A DNA stretch of 64,000 nt from DATKXU01 sp035528905 (GCA_035528905.1 DATKXU010000109.1:1-64000); one strand, 5' to 3'; shown: positions 49,829-57,281, counted from the stretch's first letter. A program made the numbers and translations. Notes: generated by a model not told the origin, from the letters alone.

Positions 49829-51145
49829 ATGAAGAGGTTCTGCGCTGTCCTGGCTTTCGTTGTGGCTGCCGGTATCGCTCTTGCGACGCCTGGTTCACCG
49901 CAGCAAGCCGAAACCAGACCGCTCATCAACAGCATTCGCATCGAGGGGCCGATCGAGCCGGCGGTGGCGCTGTACGTCCATCGCGGCATCGGCACCGCCG
50001 AACGCAACGGCGCCCAAGCGCTCATTGTTCTCCTGGATACTCCCGGCGGTCTCGGCGATTCCATGGACTCCATTGTGAAGGACTTCTTCGCGAGTGACGT
50101 ACCGATCGTGGTCTATGTTTGGCCGAAGGGCGCAAAAGCCGCCTCAGCAGGCGCGATCATCACGCTCGCAAGTCACATCGCCGCCATGAGCCCCGCCACC
50201 AATATCGGAGCGGCGCACCCAGTAGTTATGGGAGGAGAGCAGCCGGACGAGGTAATGTCGAAGAAGCTGGAGCAAGACGCAGCCGCTACCGCAAGAAAAA
50301 TCGCGCACGATCGAGGGCGGAATATGGATGTAGCCGAGCAGTTCGTGCGGAAGAGCATCTCGCTGACGGAGGACGAGGCGAAGGAAAAGAAAGTTATAGA
50401 CATCATCGCCCGCGACCAGAACGACCTGCTCAAGCAGATTGATGGTCGGAAGGTCAAGATGGCCGGGGGAGAGACGGTAATCCGTTCTCGAAACGCCCGG
50501 GTGGAGAAGATCGAGCCCAGCCTCAGGGAGCAGTTCCTCCACATAGTCGGCAACCCCAACATAGCCTATATACTCATGCTGGTCGCCGTGTACGGGATTA
50601 TATTCGAGCTGCAGAATCCCGGCGCGGTTTTCCCCGGAGTGGTCGGCGCCATCTCACTGATCCTGGCGCTCTTTTCGTTCGCGGTCCTGCCGGTCAACCT
50701 GGCGGGGGTTCTGCTCATAGTTCTCGGGATAGCTCTGCTTGTGGCAGACGTCTTCATCCCCGGCCACGGGGTGCTCACGATCGGGGGACTCATTGCATTC
50801 GTGGTGGGATCCTTGATTCTGTTCGAGACCGGATCGCCCGTGCTGAGGATATCCCTGACGCTGATAATCACCATGACGGCGCTGACCGGCGGTTTCTTCC
50901 TCTTCGCGGTTGGGGCAGGAATCCGCGGGCAGAGGGCCAGGATTGTCACGGGCGCAGAGGGGATGATCGGCCAGGTCGCGGAGGCCAGAACGGACATAGA
51001 CCCAAAGGGCAAAGTCTTCGCAGAAGGCAGCTATTGGAACGCGCTGGCGGAGGGCGGGCCGATCAAGAAAGGCGAGCCGGTGCGCGTCATCGGCGTGGAG
51101 AAGCTCCTTCTCAAAGTCAAGAAGGAGAGCAGCGACAAACCCTAG
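49829..51145 (+). CDS. NfeD family protein (long form with ClpP-like serine protease domain)
   Basis: The 438-residue product has a signal peptide (MKRFCAVLAFVVAAGIALA), a ClpP-like domain (about 30-240; LLDTPGGLGDSMDSIVKDF and AKAASAGAIITLAS with the catalytic Ser), four membrane helices (about 245-355) and a C-terminal OB-fold domain (GAEGMIGQVAEARTDIDPKG). This is the long NfeD1b form, the membrane protease partner of stomatin/slipin proteins. The ATG at 49829 was preferred to a longer frame starting in the repeat because of the signal peptide and GGGAGA. Its neighbour slipin supports the pairing. Confidence 0.88.
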   Translation: MKRFCAVLAFVVAAGIALATPGSPQQAETRPLINSIRIEGPIEPAVALYVHRGIGTAERNGAQALIVLLDTPGGLGDSMDSIVKDFFASDVPIVVYVWPKGAKAASAGAIITLASHIAAMSPATNIGAAHPVVMGGEQPDEVMSKKLEQDAAATARKIAHDRGRNMDVAEQFVRKSISLTEDEAKEKKVIDIIARDQNDLLKQIDGRKVKMAGGETVIRSRNARVEKIEPSLREQFLHIVGNPNIAYILMLVAVYGIIFELQNPGAVFPGVVGAISLILALFSFAVLPVNLAGVLLIVLGIALLVADVFIPGHGVLTIGGLIAFVVGSLILFETGSPVLRISLTLIITMTALTGGFFLFAVGAGIRGQRARIVTGAEGMIGQVAEARTDIDPKGKVFAEGSYWNALAEGGPIKKGEPVRVIGVEKLLLKVKKESSDKP

Positions 51146-51253
51146 AAGGTATTCCAGACCTCGGGATTCCAACACCAGAGACAGTGCGGTATCGGGACGA
51201 GCGCAGGCATAGCGGCTGGGGCGTTGTTAGCAGCAACCTCACCGCACGCATAA

Positions 51254-51314
51254 GGTAGCCGCAGGTCTTCAGCCTGCGGTATGTGGGAACGCAGCCGTAA
51301 AGGCTGCGACTACC
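51254..51314. repeat. Cruciform-like palindromic element
   Basis: Outer arms GGTAG/CTACC (51254-51258, 51310-51314) enclose two hairpins: CCGCAGG/CCTGCGG (51259-51279) and GCAGCC/GGCTGC (51291-51307). This three-way structure resembles a REP/MITE-like unit. It lies in the gap between NfeD and slipin genes. Confidence 0.65.
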
Positions 51315-51363
51315 CGGAGTCTGAAATGACTTCTAATCCGAGATGTCAGAAAGGAGACACAGA

Positions 51364-52143
51364 ATGCCGCGAGATGTAGCGATAACGGTGGCGGTAGTCG
51401 CCCTGTTCTTCGTGTTTGCGATCCTGGTGCCAGCAGCGGTCAGGATCATCAAGGAGTACGAGCGAGGCGTTGTGCTTCGGTGGGGACGCTTCAACAATGT
51501 GAAACGGCCCGGCATCAGGTTTCTCATTCCCTTTGTTGACCAGATGTTTCGCACTGACTTGAGAATCGTCACCATGGACGTCCCCAAGCAGGAGATGATG
51601 ACAAGAGACAACGTGCCGGTCACAGTAGATGCGGTCGTCTACTTCCGAATCGTGAACCCCGAGGATGCGATTCTGAAGATCGAGAACTTCGTGAAGGCGA
51701 CGGCGCTCATCGCGCAGACGACTTTGCGGAGCACGGTCGGTCAGGCTTTGCTCGACGAGCTGCTGTCCGAGAGGGACAAGATCAACGAGCAGCTCCAGAC
51801 GGTCATTGACGAGCAGACTGAGCCGTGGGGCGTCAAGGCCACAAACGTGGAGATTCGGGACGTCTTCCTGCCCGAAGGGATGAAGCGGGCGATGGCGAAG
51901 CAGGCGGAGACCGAAAGGGAGCGGCGCGCGAAGATCATCAATGCGGAAGGCGAGTTCCAGGCAGCCGAGAAACTTGCCATGGCGGCGGCGATAATCAGCA
52001 AGGATCCGGCTGCGATACAGCTCCGGTTCCTGCAGACGCTCTCCGACGTTGCGACCGAGCATAACAGCACGACGATCTTCCCTGTCCCGATTGACCTCTT
52101 CAGCCCGTTCATCAAGATCCTTCAGGAGAAGGCGAAGGAGTAA
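51364..52143 (+). CDS. Slipin family SPFH protein
   Basis: The 259-residue product has an N-terminal membrane helix (about 8-28) and the SPFH domain typical of stomatin-like slipins: IIKEYERGVVLRWGRF, PGIRFLIPFVD, DVPKQEMMTRDNVPVTVDAVVYFRI, TTLRSTVGQALLDELLSERDKI and the coiled coil ERRAKIINAEGEFQAAEKL, ending in STTIFPVPIDL. Slipins form oligomers at the membrane that partner NfeD proteases. AAAGGAG lies nine bases before the ATG. It probably shares the NfeD promoter, although the 218-base gap contains a palindromic repeat. Confidence 0.92.
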   Translation: MPRDVAITVAVVALFFVFAILVPAAVRIIKEYERGVVLRWGRFNNVKRPGIRFLIPFVDQMFRTDLRIVTMDVPKQEMMTRDNVPVTVDAVVYFRIVNPEDAILKIENFVKATALIAQTTLRSTVGQALLDELLSERDKINEQLQTVIDEQTEPWGVKATNVEIRDVFLPEGMKRAMAKQAETERERRAKIINAEGEFQAAEKLAMAAAIISKDPAAIQLRFLQTLSDVATEHNSTTIFPVPIDLFSPFIKILQEKAKE

Positions 52144-52146
52144 AGA

Positions 52147-52210
52147 GATCGCGAATTGCAGATTGCAAATTCCAGAAGCGGGAGGCGGGTTCGATCTGCA
52201 ATCTGCGATG
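52147..52210. repeat. Inverted microrepeat (GCAGATTGCA units)
   Basis: ATCGCGAATTGCAGATTGCAAATTCC is followed by its inverted counterpart GATCTGCAATCTGCGAT. Same family of units as 47524-47545. The gap 52144-52479 contains this, two terminators and no gene. Confidence 0.55.
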
Positions 52211-52211
52211 T

Positions 52212-52234
52212 ACCGGCACAAGTACCGGTTTTTT
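52212..52234 (+). terminator. Rho-independent terminator after slipin
   Basis: A short stem ACCGG/CCGGT with an 8-base loop is followed by a run of six T, 69 bases after the stop codon. Confidence 0.7.
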
Positions 52235-52352
52235 GTTGGAAGCTCTAGCAGACCCTAAGAGGCGCTTGGCCGCGTGCCATAATAAGTAGTAGCTCCAGGA
52301 AACGCGGCAAGCAGACCTCAGCGAAGGCCGTTGCAGAGGCGGTCCTGGTTTC

Positions 52353-52404
52353 AAAAAGGGGCGTCGGCATCCCTTAACAGTTTTTCAGCCGGCGCTCCTT
52401 TTTT
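52353..52404. terminator. Bidirectional terminator between slipin and tsaB
   Basis: An 11-bp stem GGGGCGTCGGC/GCCGGCGCTCC (52358-52368 and 52388-52398, two G-T pairs) with a 19-base loop, flanked by AAAAA and TTTTTT. It can end transcription from both sides; tsaB ends at 52480 on minus. Confidence 0.75.
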
Positions 52405-52479
52405 CGTGCCAGCCCAGGACAGCCCCGGCGCAGCAGACCTGAAGCGCCATCGCCAATAACGTCGCAGAGATGAATGAGA

Positions 52480-53229
52480 TCACTCGCAGGCGGCTTCGAG
52501 GCGCATTTCGGGGGCGGAGCGCCTGATGTAGAAAGGCACCAGCGACAGCGGGTCGTCCGCCTTCCCCTGCGCGATGTTCTTCAAGGCCAACTGCGCCAGA
52601 ATCGAAGCCTTCGGATAGGAGAGCCACGGGGGAGCGGGGATCACAAGTTCGCCGAGTGCTTGCCGAAGCGCCTCCAGGTTCTCGTCGAGGGCATCGCCGC
52701 AGAATATGATCTCGCTCAGACCGGCCCTCACCTCCATCCCTTCTCCCAATCTTGGGAGAGGGGGGCTGTCCTTCGCGAACTGGATCACCTTCTCGATTGG
52801 GCCGGCGTCATAGTCTGAGATTCGCTCGACGGATCCGCGGTCGGCCCGGAAGAAGGCATAATACACCTCGCCTCTGCGTACCTTGACCAGCGGGCACACG
52901 ACGGCCTGCGCGAGGTAATCGAACTGGCGCGCGAGCAGGTCGAGCGAGACAATGCCGGAGATAGGCACGCCGAGCACCTGAGCGAGGGTCTTGGCGGTCA
53001 CTACGCCGATTCTCAGGCCGGTGAACGAACCGGGGCCGAGGGAGACGCCGATAGCTTCCACGTCCTTCATCCCAAGCCCGCAATCCTTCAGCAGCGAGAT
53101 GATCTTCGGCATCAGCCGCCGGGACAGGTCCATCCTGTGCGCGAAGTCGGACTCGCCGAGGGTCACGGCCTCATCAGCGACCGCAAGGCTCGCCGTGTCA
53201 GTAGTCGTATCAAGTGCTAAGATAAGCAT
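52480..53229 (-). CDS. tsaB: tRNA threonylcarbamoyladenosine biosynthesis protein TsaB
   Basis: The 249-residue product begins LILALDTTTDTASLAV and has IGVSLGPGSFTGLRIGVVTAKTLA, the TsaB hallmark, and PLVKVRRGEVYYAFF. With TsaC/D/E it makes the t6A37 modification of tRNA. A 14-codon stretch encoding SPPLPRLGEGMEVRAG (52725-52768) is a palindromic microrepeat inserted in frame, at a loop position. The start codon has no ribosome binding site of its own: the five bases between the stop of the serine recombinase and the ATG are TCCTC. Its original upstream sequence therefore seems to have been replaced by the inserted element, and its translation may depend on readthrough coupling from the recombinase. 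Confidence 0.88.
   Translation of the reverse strand: MLILALDTTTDTASLAVADEAVTLGESDFAHRMDLSRRLMPKIISLLKDCGLGMKDVEAIGVSLGPGSFTGLRIGVVTAKTLAQVLGVPISGIVSLDLLARQFDYLAQAVVCPLVKVRRGEVYYAFFRADRGSVERISDYDAGPIEKVIQFAKDSPPLPRLGEGMEVRAGLSEIIFCGDALDENLEALRQALGELVIPAPPWLSYPKASILAQLALKNIAQGKADDPLSLVPFYIRRSAPEMRLEAACE
52725..52768. repeat. Palindromic microrepeat inside tsaB
   Basis: CCCTCACCTCCATCCC, then the palindrome TTCTCCCAATCTTGGGAGAG and GGGGGCTG. It keeps the reading frame (minus strand: PPLPRLGEGMEVRAG). A short CTCACCTCCATCCC-type motif of this sort is recognised as a dispersed element in unrelated bacteria; that general statement is from memory. Confidence 0.65.
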
Positions 53230-53234
53230 GAGGA

Positions 53235-54668
53235 TCAGAGCCAGTCTATGCCCCAGCGGTTGCGCGGGTGGCAGGATATCTTTATCGGCTCGGCTAAGAG
53301 CGGGGTTTCCAGGACCATCCAGAGGGGGCGGACGCCGGTTGTGTTAATGGTGATCTCGGCGCCGATCTGCACCAGGAGACCCCGTTTTTCTTCTATTGGC
53401 GAGGCCTGCCAGTTCTCTTCTACGCGGTCGGCTATGGCGAGCACCTGCTTCATAGAAATCCGCGGAGACGGCGGCGGCACCGGATCCGCTTTGGCGTCAA
53501 GCTCGGCGATGAGGTTCAGGAACTCAGCCTCGGTGATGTGGCCCTGGACATAGAGGTGAACCGCGCGATCGCGCATGGCGGACAGATCTCTCGCACGCGG
53601 AGGACGCATCGGTGCGGGCGGTAGGATGCCCTGTGCGACCTGGGCTTTCGTTTGACTAAAGAAGTTTTGGGCTGCGCGGGCGGCCATAGCGTCCACATAG
53701 CGGTCGCTCACATGGTGGCTATCGCAGGCGCCATAGAGTCGCTTCATTTTGCACACCCATTGGAGAAATCTCACCCCGTCGCTGTTTCCCCTGACTGGAA
53801 CAAGCAAGGACCCGCAGAGCGAGCAAGAAAGCAAGCCTCCGTAGGCGAGAAGGGTTTGTGGCCGGCGCGGAGAATACTGGCGGTGCTCCAGGAGGGCGGC
53901 AGCCTGGTTTACGAGTTCCAGAGGGACGACTTCGGGCACGAGGTCGGGGGCATCAATGGTGCGGCCGGCCCAGAAGAGCTGGCGGCGGTAGAAGGGGCTC
54001 TTGAGGAGACGGAGGACGGTGCAGGGGATCCACAGGCTGCCCTTGGGACTCGGAACGCCCTGGCGGTTAAGCTCATAGGCGACTCCGGTAGCATTTCCGC
54101 CCGAACGGACATAGGCATCGAACAGCATCCGGACGTCGTCGGCTCGGTCGGTGATATTGAAGGCCTTCGTGGCAGGGTCGTATTGCATTCCGAGCGGGAG
54201 ATTACCTCCGGGCCACCTGCCGGCGAGGAACTGGGCGAGGTGGTGCTCGTAGATTCGCTGGCCGGTGAGCCTGCGTTCAAACTTGCGGACGTGCATCATA
54301 AGGCCATGGAGCAACTCGCCGCTGGGCGTGGAGAGATCAATCGGGTCCTTGATGGAGATAAGCTGGCAATTATGCTTTGCGAGGAAGGCGATACCGGAGT
54401 ACTCATCCTGGGGATCACGGAAGAGGCGGTCCATGCGCAGGACGATAAGGCCATCGAATGGGCGATCTTTGGCACTGACGGCGCGGAGGAGCTCCGACCC
54501 AGCGGGCCGCTTCTCGACGGGGATGGCGGCGGAGACGCCGAAATCGCGGTAATCGCCGACGAGCTGGTAGTTCTGAGCGGTGCATTCCTGCTTAATGAGC
54601 GAGAGTTGGGTATCCAGGGAATCGTCCTGCTGGTCGGTGCTGCATCGGAGATAAGCGGTGACTTTCAT
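53235..54668 (-). CDS. Large serine recombinase (site-specific integrase)
   Basis: The 477-residue product has the resolvase-type catalytic domain with Ser10 in AYLRCSTDQQDDS and the conserved arginines of DGLIVLRMDRLFRD, a recombinase domain (PLGMQYDPATKAFNITDRADDV), and a zinc ribbon (CSLCG ... QWVCKMKRLYGAC) typical of large serine integrases, followed by a coiled C terminus. Such enzymes integrate and excise phages and integrative elements. A longer frame begins at TTG 54737, but the protein core starts at the ATG used here. Neither start has a clear ribosome binding site. It ends 5 bases before tsaB, marking the likely left boundary of the element. Confidence 0.88.
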   Translation of the reverse strand: MKVTAYLRCSTDQQDDSLDTQLSLIKQECTAQNYQLVGDYRDFGVSAAIPVEKRPAGSELLRAVSAKDRPFDGLIVLRMDRLFRDPQDEYSGIAFLAKHNCQLISIKDPIDLSTPSGELLHGLMMHVRKFERRLTGQRIYEHHLAQFLAGRWPGGNLPLGMQYDPATKAFNITDRADDVRMLFDAYVRSGGNATGVAYELNRQGVPSPKGSLWIPCTVLRLLKSPFYRRQLFWAGRTIDAPDLVPEVVPLELVNQAAALLEHRQYSPRRPQTLLAYGGLLSCSLCGSLLVPVRGNSDGVRFLQWVCKMKRLYGACDSHHVSDRYVDAMAARAAQNFFSQTKAQVAQGILPPAPMRPPRARDLSAMRDRAVHLYVQGHITEAEFLNLIAELDAKADPVPPPSPRISMKQVLAIADRVEENWQASPIEEKRGLLVQIGAEITINTTGVRPLWMVLETPLLAEPIKISCHPRNRWGIDWL

Positions 54669-54728
54669 TGGGGCGGCCTGCGCCGATGGCAGGGGCGGCG
54701 TGGGCTGCCGGGTCGTGTGATTGGACGT

Positions 54729-54746
54729 ATTGACCAATTTGTCAAT
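54729..54746. promoter_or_regulatory. Inverted repeat in front of the recombinase gene
   Basis: ATTGAC and GTCAAT flank a 6-base spacer (CAATTT). TTGACA reading toward the recombinase is inside it, with no clear -10. It may be an operator or an att core; the function is inferred only from location. Confidence 0.4.
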
Positions 54747-54766
54747 TTCCCGGGCATTTCAGGGCC

Positions 54767-55024
54767 TCATTCCGGTGGACGGCAGCGGGAGCACGGGCGG
54801 TACTGCTCTCGGGCGTCTTTGAGAGATATGGGATGCTTGCTGTACTGGAGCGAGCTGCACGAGGCGCGGTGGTAGCACTCGCCGGTATCGGTGATGTAGA
54901 CGGTGACAGCCTGGGGAGCGTTGAGTGTTGAGTGTTGAGTGTGGCGAGCAAGGATGAGCCAGGCGGAGCCGGCCAGGAGGACGACGGCCAGGATGGGGAT
55001 GAGAAACTTGGTGCGGTGTCGCAT
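54767..55024 (-). CDS. Small membrane-anchored protein with a Cys/His zinc-binding-like motif
   Basis: The 85-residue product has an N-terminal membrane helix (about residues 8-25), a low-complexity linker (HTQHSTLNA, encoded by a GTTGAGT microrepeat), and a C-terminal segment TGECYHRASC...YRPCSRCRPPE. The H/C and C-x2-C pattern with the VYITDTGECYHRASC motif resembles short zinc-binding domains linked to surface nucleases or DNA-uptake proteins, but I cannot assign a family. AGGAGC precedes the ATG. It lies between the recombinase and a second secreted protein. Confidence 0.68.
   Translation of the reverse strand: MRHRTKFLIPILAVVLLAGSAWLILARHTQHSTLNAPQAVTVYITDTGECYHRASCSSLQYSKHPISLKDAREQYRPCSRCRPPE
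54920..54944. repeat. Microrepeat (GTTGAGT units) inside the small protein gene
   Basis: Three tandem TTGAGTG units give the peptide HTQHSTLNA on the minus strand; frame is kept. It is the same style of unit as at other loci. Confidence 0.6.
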
Positions 55025-55045
55025 GGTGTGAGCTCCTAAGTAAGC

Positions 55046-55582
55046 CTATTTCTTTGGATTAACTGCCAAGTAATCGTTGGCAAAGTTGTCAACCAATTCA
55101 AGAATAAGGTCTTTTACATGTTCACGTGAACCGAGTGCTGAGCCACCACCCAATGCACCATCAGCCCATGTTGTACCAGTGACTGTTTTGTAAGGCGGGC
55201 GGGTTAATCTAACTTGTTCGTTCAATTCTAGGTTGATATTACAAGTAAACCGATTACCATCATGTTTCCTAGCGTTCATAGATACATATAAGGTAGGCCA
55301 ACCGATCACATTCCAATGTTCCTCTAGGGTTAAGACGGGAATTCCTGTGGTGCGCAACCGAAGTTCTACCCATGTCGCAATTTCCTCTCTGGTAGTAAAC
55401 TCCTTCGCATCATCTGGCAGATTTTCTACTAATACGTAGACACCTTTGAGGCCACAAAGTGGTTCACGGAAGATGGCTCTCGAATCAGAACTTAGATCAG
55501 ACGTGTATCCCGGCCAAATGAATAGGCCAACGAGCAGACAGAAGCACAAAAACGAAGCGGTGGTGTAAAGTGCTTTTTTCAA
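55046..55582 (-). CDS. Secreted hypothetical protein of the mobile region
   Basis: The 178-residue product has a signal peptide or membrane anchor (ALYTTASFLCFCLLVGLFIWPG). The mature part contains GLKGVYVLVENLPDDAKEF, EEIATWVELRLRTTGIPVL and a final acidic helix. The phrases look like those of a conserved but uncharacterised family. The gene is visibly more AT-rich than its surroundings, consistent with foreign origin. It starts with TTG, with AGGAGG eight bases upstream. Neighbours are the small zinc-binding-like gene and an HTH-like gene on the same strand. Confidence 0.65.
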   Translation of the reverse strand: MKKALYTTASFLCFCLLVGLFIWPGYTSDLSSDSRAIFREPLCGLKGVYVLVENLPDDAKEFTTREEIATWVELRLRTTGIPVLTLEEHWNVIGWPTLYVSMNARKHDGNRFTCNINLELNEQVRLTRPPYKTVTGTTWADGALGGGSALGSREHVKDLILELVDNFANDYLAVNPKK

Positions 55583-55625
55583 CCTTGTCCTCCTGTTTCA
55601 ATCCTGAATCGGGTCAGCCCGTAGG

Positions 55626-56045
55626 CTAGGCGGATTTTCTCTCGCGGAGGTCTTCCGCATTGGCAGTCGGTGCCTCTTGAAGTTCGGAAAGGACCTTCTC
55701 GGCTTCCTCCGGCGTGAGGCGCTGGGTCTGCACGAGATACTCAGCCATTTGCTCCCGGACGAGCATGGGATCGGGATGATCGCCTTCTTGTCTCGGCCAT
55801 TCTGCTGGGAGAGGAATCCCTGCTGCTTGCAAACATTCGGCCGCTTCCTGTCTGGAAGAAATCAGCTCCAAAAACTTCGGCAACTGGTCCACATATACGG
55901 GCACGATGTCGTCTTTGGCCCAGTCCATCAGCGAAGTGTGGGAAAACAGCCTTGTCCCTTTTCTGACGGCATCCCTGTAGGAGAGGTTATGCCTCTGGAG
56001 CAGGTTGCGGATACACTCACCCCATCTTGGATTAACTTTCGGCAT
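55626..56045 (-). CDS. Putative DNA-binding regulator of the element (helical)
   Basis: The 139-residue product begins MPKVNPRWGECIRNLLQRHNLSYRDAVRKGTRLF, which reads like a HTH_XRE-type helix-turn-helix (helices 1-3), followed by a helical region and a conserved-looking acidic C terminus. I cannot assign a family with confidence. The start at 56045 was preferred over 56135 because the added residues overlap the operator region. The gene is divergent from a small HTH gene, with operator-like inverted repeats between them; the pair may be a phage-like repressor/anti-repressor switch. Confidence 0.5.
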   Translation of the reverse strand: MPKVNPRWGECIRNLLQRHNLSYRDAVRKGTRLFSHTSLMDWAKDDIVPVYVDQLPKFLELISSRQEAAECLQAAGIPLPAEWPRQEGDHPDPMLVREQMAEYLVQTQRLTPEEAEKVLSELQEAPTANAEDLRERKSA

Positions 56046-56058
56046 TGTAAATCTCACG

Positions 56059-56074
56059 TACTGCTTACAGTATA
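56059..56074 (-). promoter_or_regulatory. Operator-like inverted repeat overlapping a -10 box
   Basis: TACTG and CAGTA flank a 4-base spacer (56059-56072); TATACT on minus (56074-56069) overlaps it, so a repressor bound here would block transcription of the leftward gene. No good -35 is seen at the right spacing. Confidence 0.5.
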
Positions 56075-56128
56075 CGCCATTAGAATGCTCTTCCCTTAAC
56101 AAGCTGGAAAAAAACTTGTAAAAAGGTG

Positions 56129-56157
56129 TTGACACCGGGAAAAGGGTGTGCTATACT
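56129..56157 (+). promoter_or_regulatory. Strong sigma-70-type promoter of the small HTH gene
   Basis: TTGACA (56129-56134), a 17-base spacer and TATACT (56152-56157). The -35 lies inside GGTGTTGACACC (56125-56136), an operator-like palindrome (GGTGT/ACACC). Confidence 0.85.
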
Positions 56158-56191
56158 CTCCTGGTGTCAGACGGTGCTGACACCAGGAGAG
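56156..56191 (+). promoter_or_regulatory. 15-bp inverted repeat over the transcription start of the HTH gene
   Basis: CTCTCCTGGTGTCAG and CTGACACCAGGAGAG flank a 6-base loop, a perfect 15-bp inverted repeat that begins at the -10 box and ends at the ribosome binding site (GGAGAGGTGATCC). As RNA it would be a hairpin hiding part of the ribosome binding site; as DNA it is an operator containing GGTGTCAG half-sites that recur in the -35 palindrome. Confidence 0.75.
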
Positions 56192-56202
56192 GTGATCCTG
56201 CT

Positions 56203-56391
56203 GTGAATGAATACGGATCTGACATTCGTGCCGAACGGTCGAGGCGACGGCTGACCCAGGAACAAGTCGTCAGGCGGCGTGGTATCTTCCGCCCGACCCT
56301 TGTCGACATCGAACAGGGCCGCATCGAGATCAGCGAAGCGGAATACAAGCGGTTCCTTGACGCTATAGATCAGGACGAAACCGCCACCTAG
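56203..56391 (+). CDS. Small XRE-type helix-turn-helix regulator
   Basis: The 62-residue product is almost entirely an HTH_XRE (Cro/CI-like) domain: IRAERSRRRLTQEQVV, helix 3 region with FRPTLVDIEQGRIEIS, then a short fourth helix. It starts with GTG, with GAGAGGTGA eight bases upstream inside the inverted repeat. A longer frame to 56146 crosses the promoter and is unlikely. It probably controls the divergent promoter and its own. Two divergent regulators around operators are typical of phage or ICE switches. Confidence 0.75.
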   Translation: MNEYGSDIRAERSRRRLTQEQVVRRRGIFRPTLVDIEQGRIEISEAEYKRFLDAIDQDETAT

Positions 56392-56414
56392 TTAGGTGAA
56401 GCGAGGTAGCATCC

Positions 56415-57167
56415 GTGCAGACAACACCAGTAAACCACAACTCCCTGGAAAGCGCCATCCGTAAAAGTGCCAGTTTTGATGCTGACTTCTGGCTACGGGT
56501 GGAGAAGAGGGGTGCGGACGAATGTTGGCCCTGGCTCGGTAGGTGCTCTCCCAGCGGTTATGGTCGTGCGCGGTGGCTTGCCAAGAGCGAATATGCCCAC
56601 AGGGTAGCATACCGCCTTGCCGTGGGTCCGATTGCTGACGATCTCTTTGTTATACATTCCTGCGACAATCCGCCCTGCTGTAATCCACTTCATTTGAGGT
56701 TAGCGACGGCTGGCGAGAACATGCGGGACCGTGACCGCAAGGGCCGGAGCAGGTACGGACCGAACGCACCACGGCTCAAGCTATCCCTAACCGAAGTTGT
56801 ACGCCTCCGGGCAGAGGAGGCCAAACGCCGAGAGGCGACCCGCCGTAGAGCCTTGCGTAGACTGATGAACCGACGACTCGCCGAGTTCACGAGGATCGCT
56901 GAACCGCTGGTGGCGGATGGCGCATCGCTGGTAGCCATTGCCCACGCTGCAGATGTGAGCGTCAAGACAGCGACCAAGTTCTGTCGCTTGGGTGGGCTGG
57001 CTTATGACAAAAAGCGCCGCATGCCCCTATCCACAGGTGAATTTATAAGTTTTGTCAAAAACCGGCGGATGATAGGTTTGAGGATTCTGGATATGGCACG
57101 TGAGTTGGGTGTCTCCAAGTACATGGTGAGGAAATACATGAAGTTGGCCGGTATCCCTAGTGGCTAG
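56415..57167 (+). CDS. HNH endonuclease with C-terminal helix-turn-helix region
   Basis: The 250-residue product has the HNH_3 type core: CWPWLGRCSPSGYGRARW, YAHRVAYRLAVGP, VIHSCDNPPCCNPLHLRLAT (the conserved His and zinc-ligand Cys pattern). The remainder has a charged helical linker and two short HTH-like motifs (LVAIAHAADVSVKTATKFC and ILDMARELGVSKYMVRKYM). This is the architecture of free-standing homing-type endonucleases in phages. GTG start with GCGAGGT upstream. Its target is unknown. Confidence 0.82.
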   Translation: MQTTPVNHNSLESAIRKSASFDADFWLRVEKRGADECWPWLGRCSPSGYGRARWLAKSEYAHRVAYRLAVGPIADDLFVIHSCDNPPCCNPLHLRLATAGENMRDRDRKGRSRYGPNAPRLKLSLTEVVRLRAEEAKRREATRRRALRRLMNRRLAEFTRIAEPLVADGASLVAIAHAADVSVKTATKFCRLGGLAYDKKRRMPLSTGEFISFVKNRRMIGLRILDMARELGVSKYMVRKYMKLAGIPSG

Positions 57168-57281
57168 TAAGAGATACTGATCTGCCGGCTGGCGGAGCGG
57201 GTGCGGGAGATCGAGGAGGAGGGGTAGGACGGATAAGACCCTACTTCGCTCGGAAGCTACGTAGGGCATGGAGGCGGCGAA

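Noticed and set aside
52255..52410. A possible small RNA or SRP RNA between slipin and tsaB
   Set aside because: The SRP tip motif is absent, no promoter is seen, and the strong stem with A and T tracts is explained as a bidirectional terminator.
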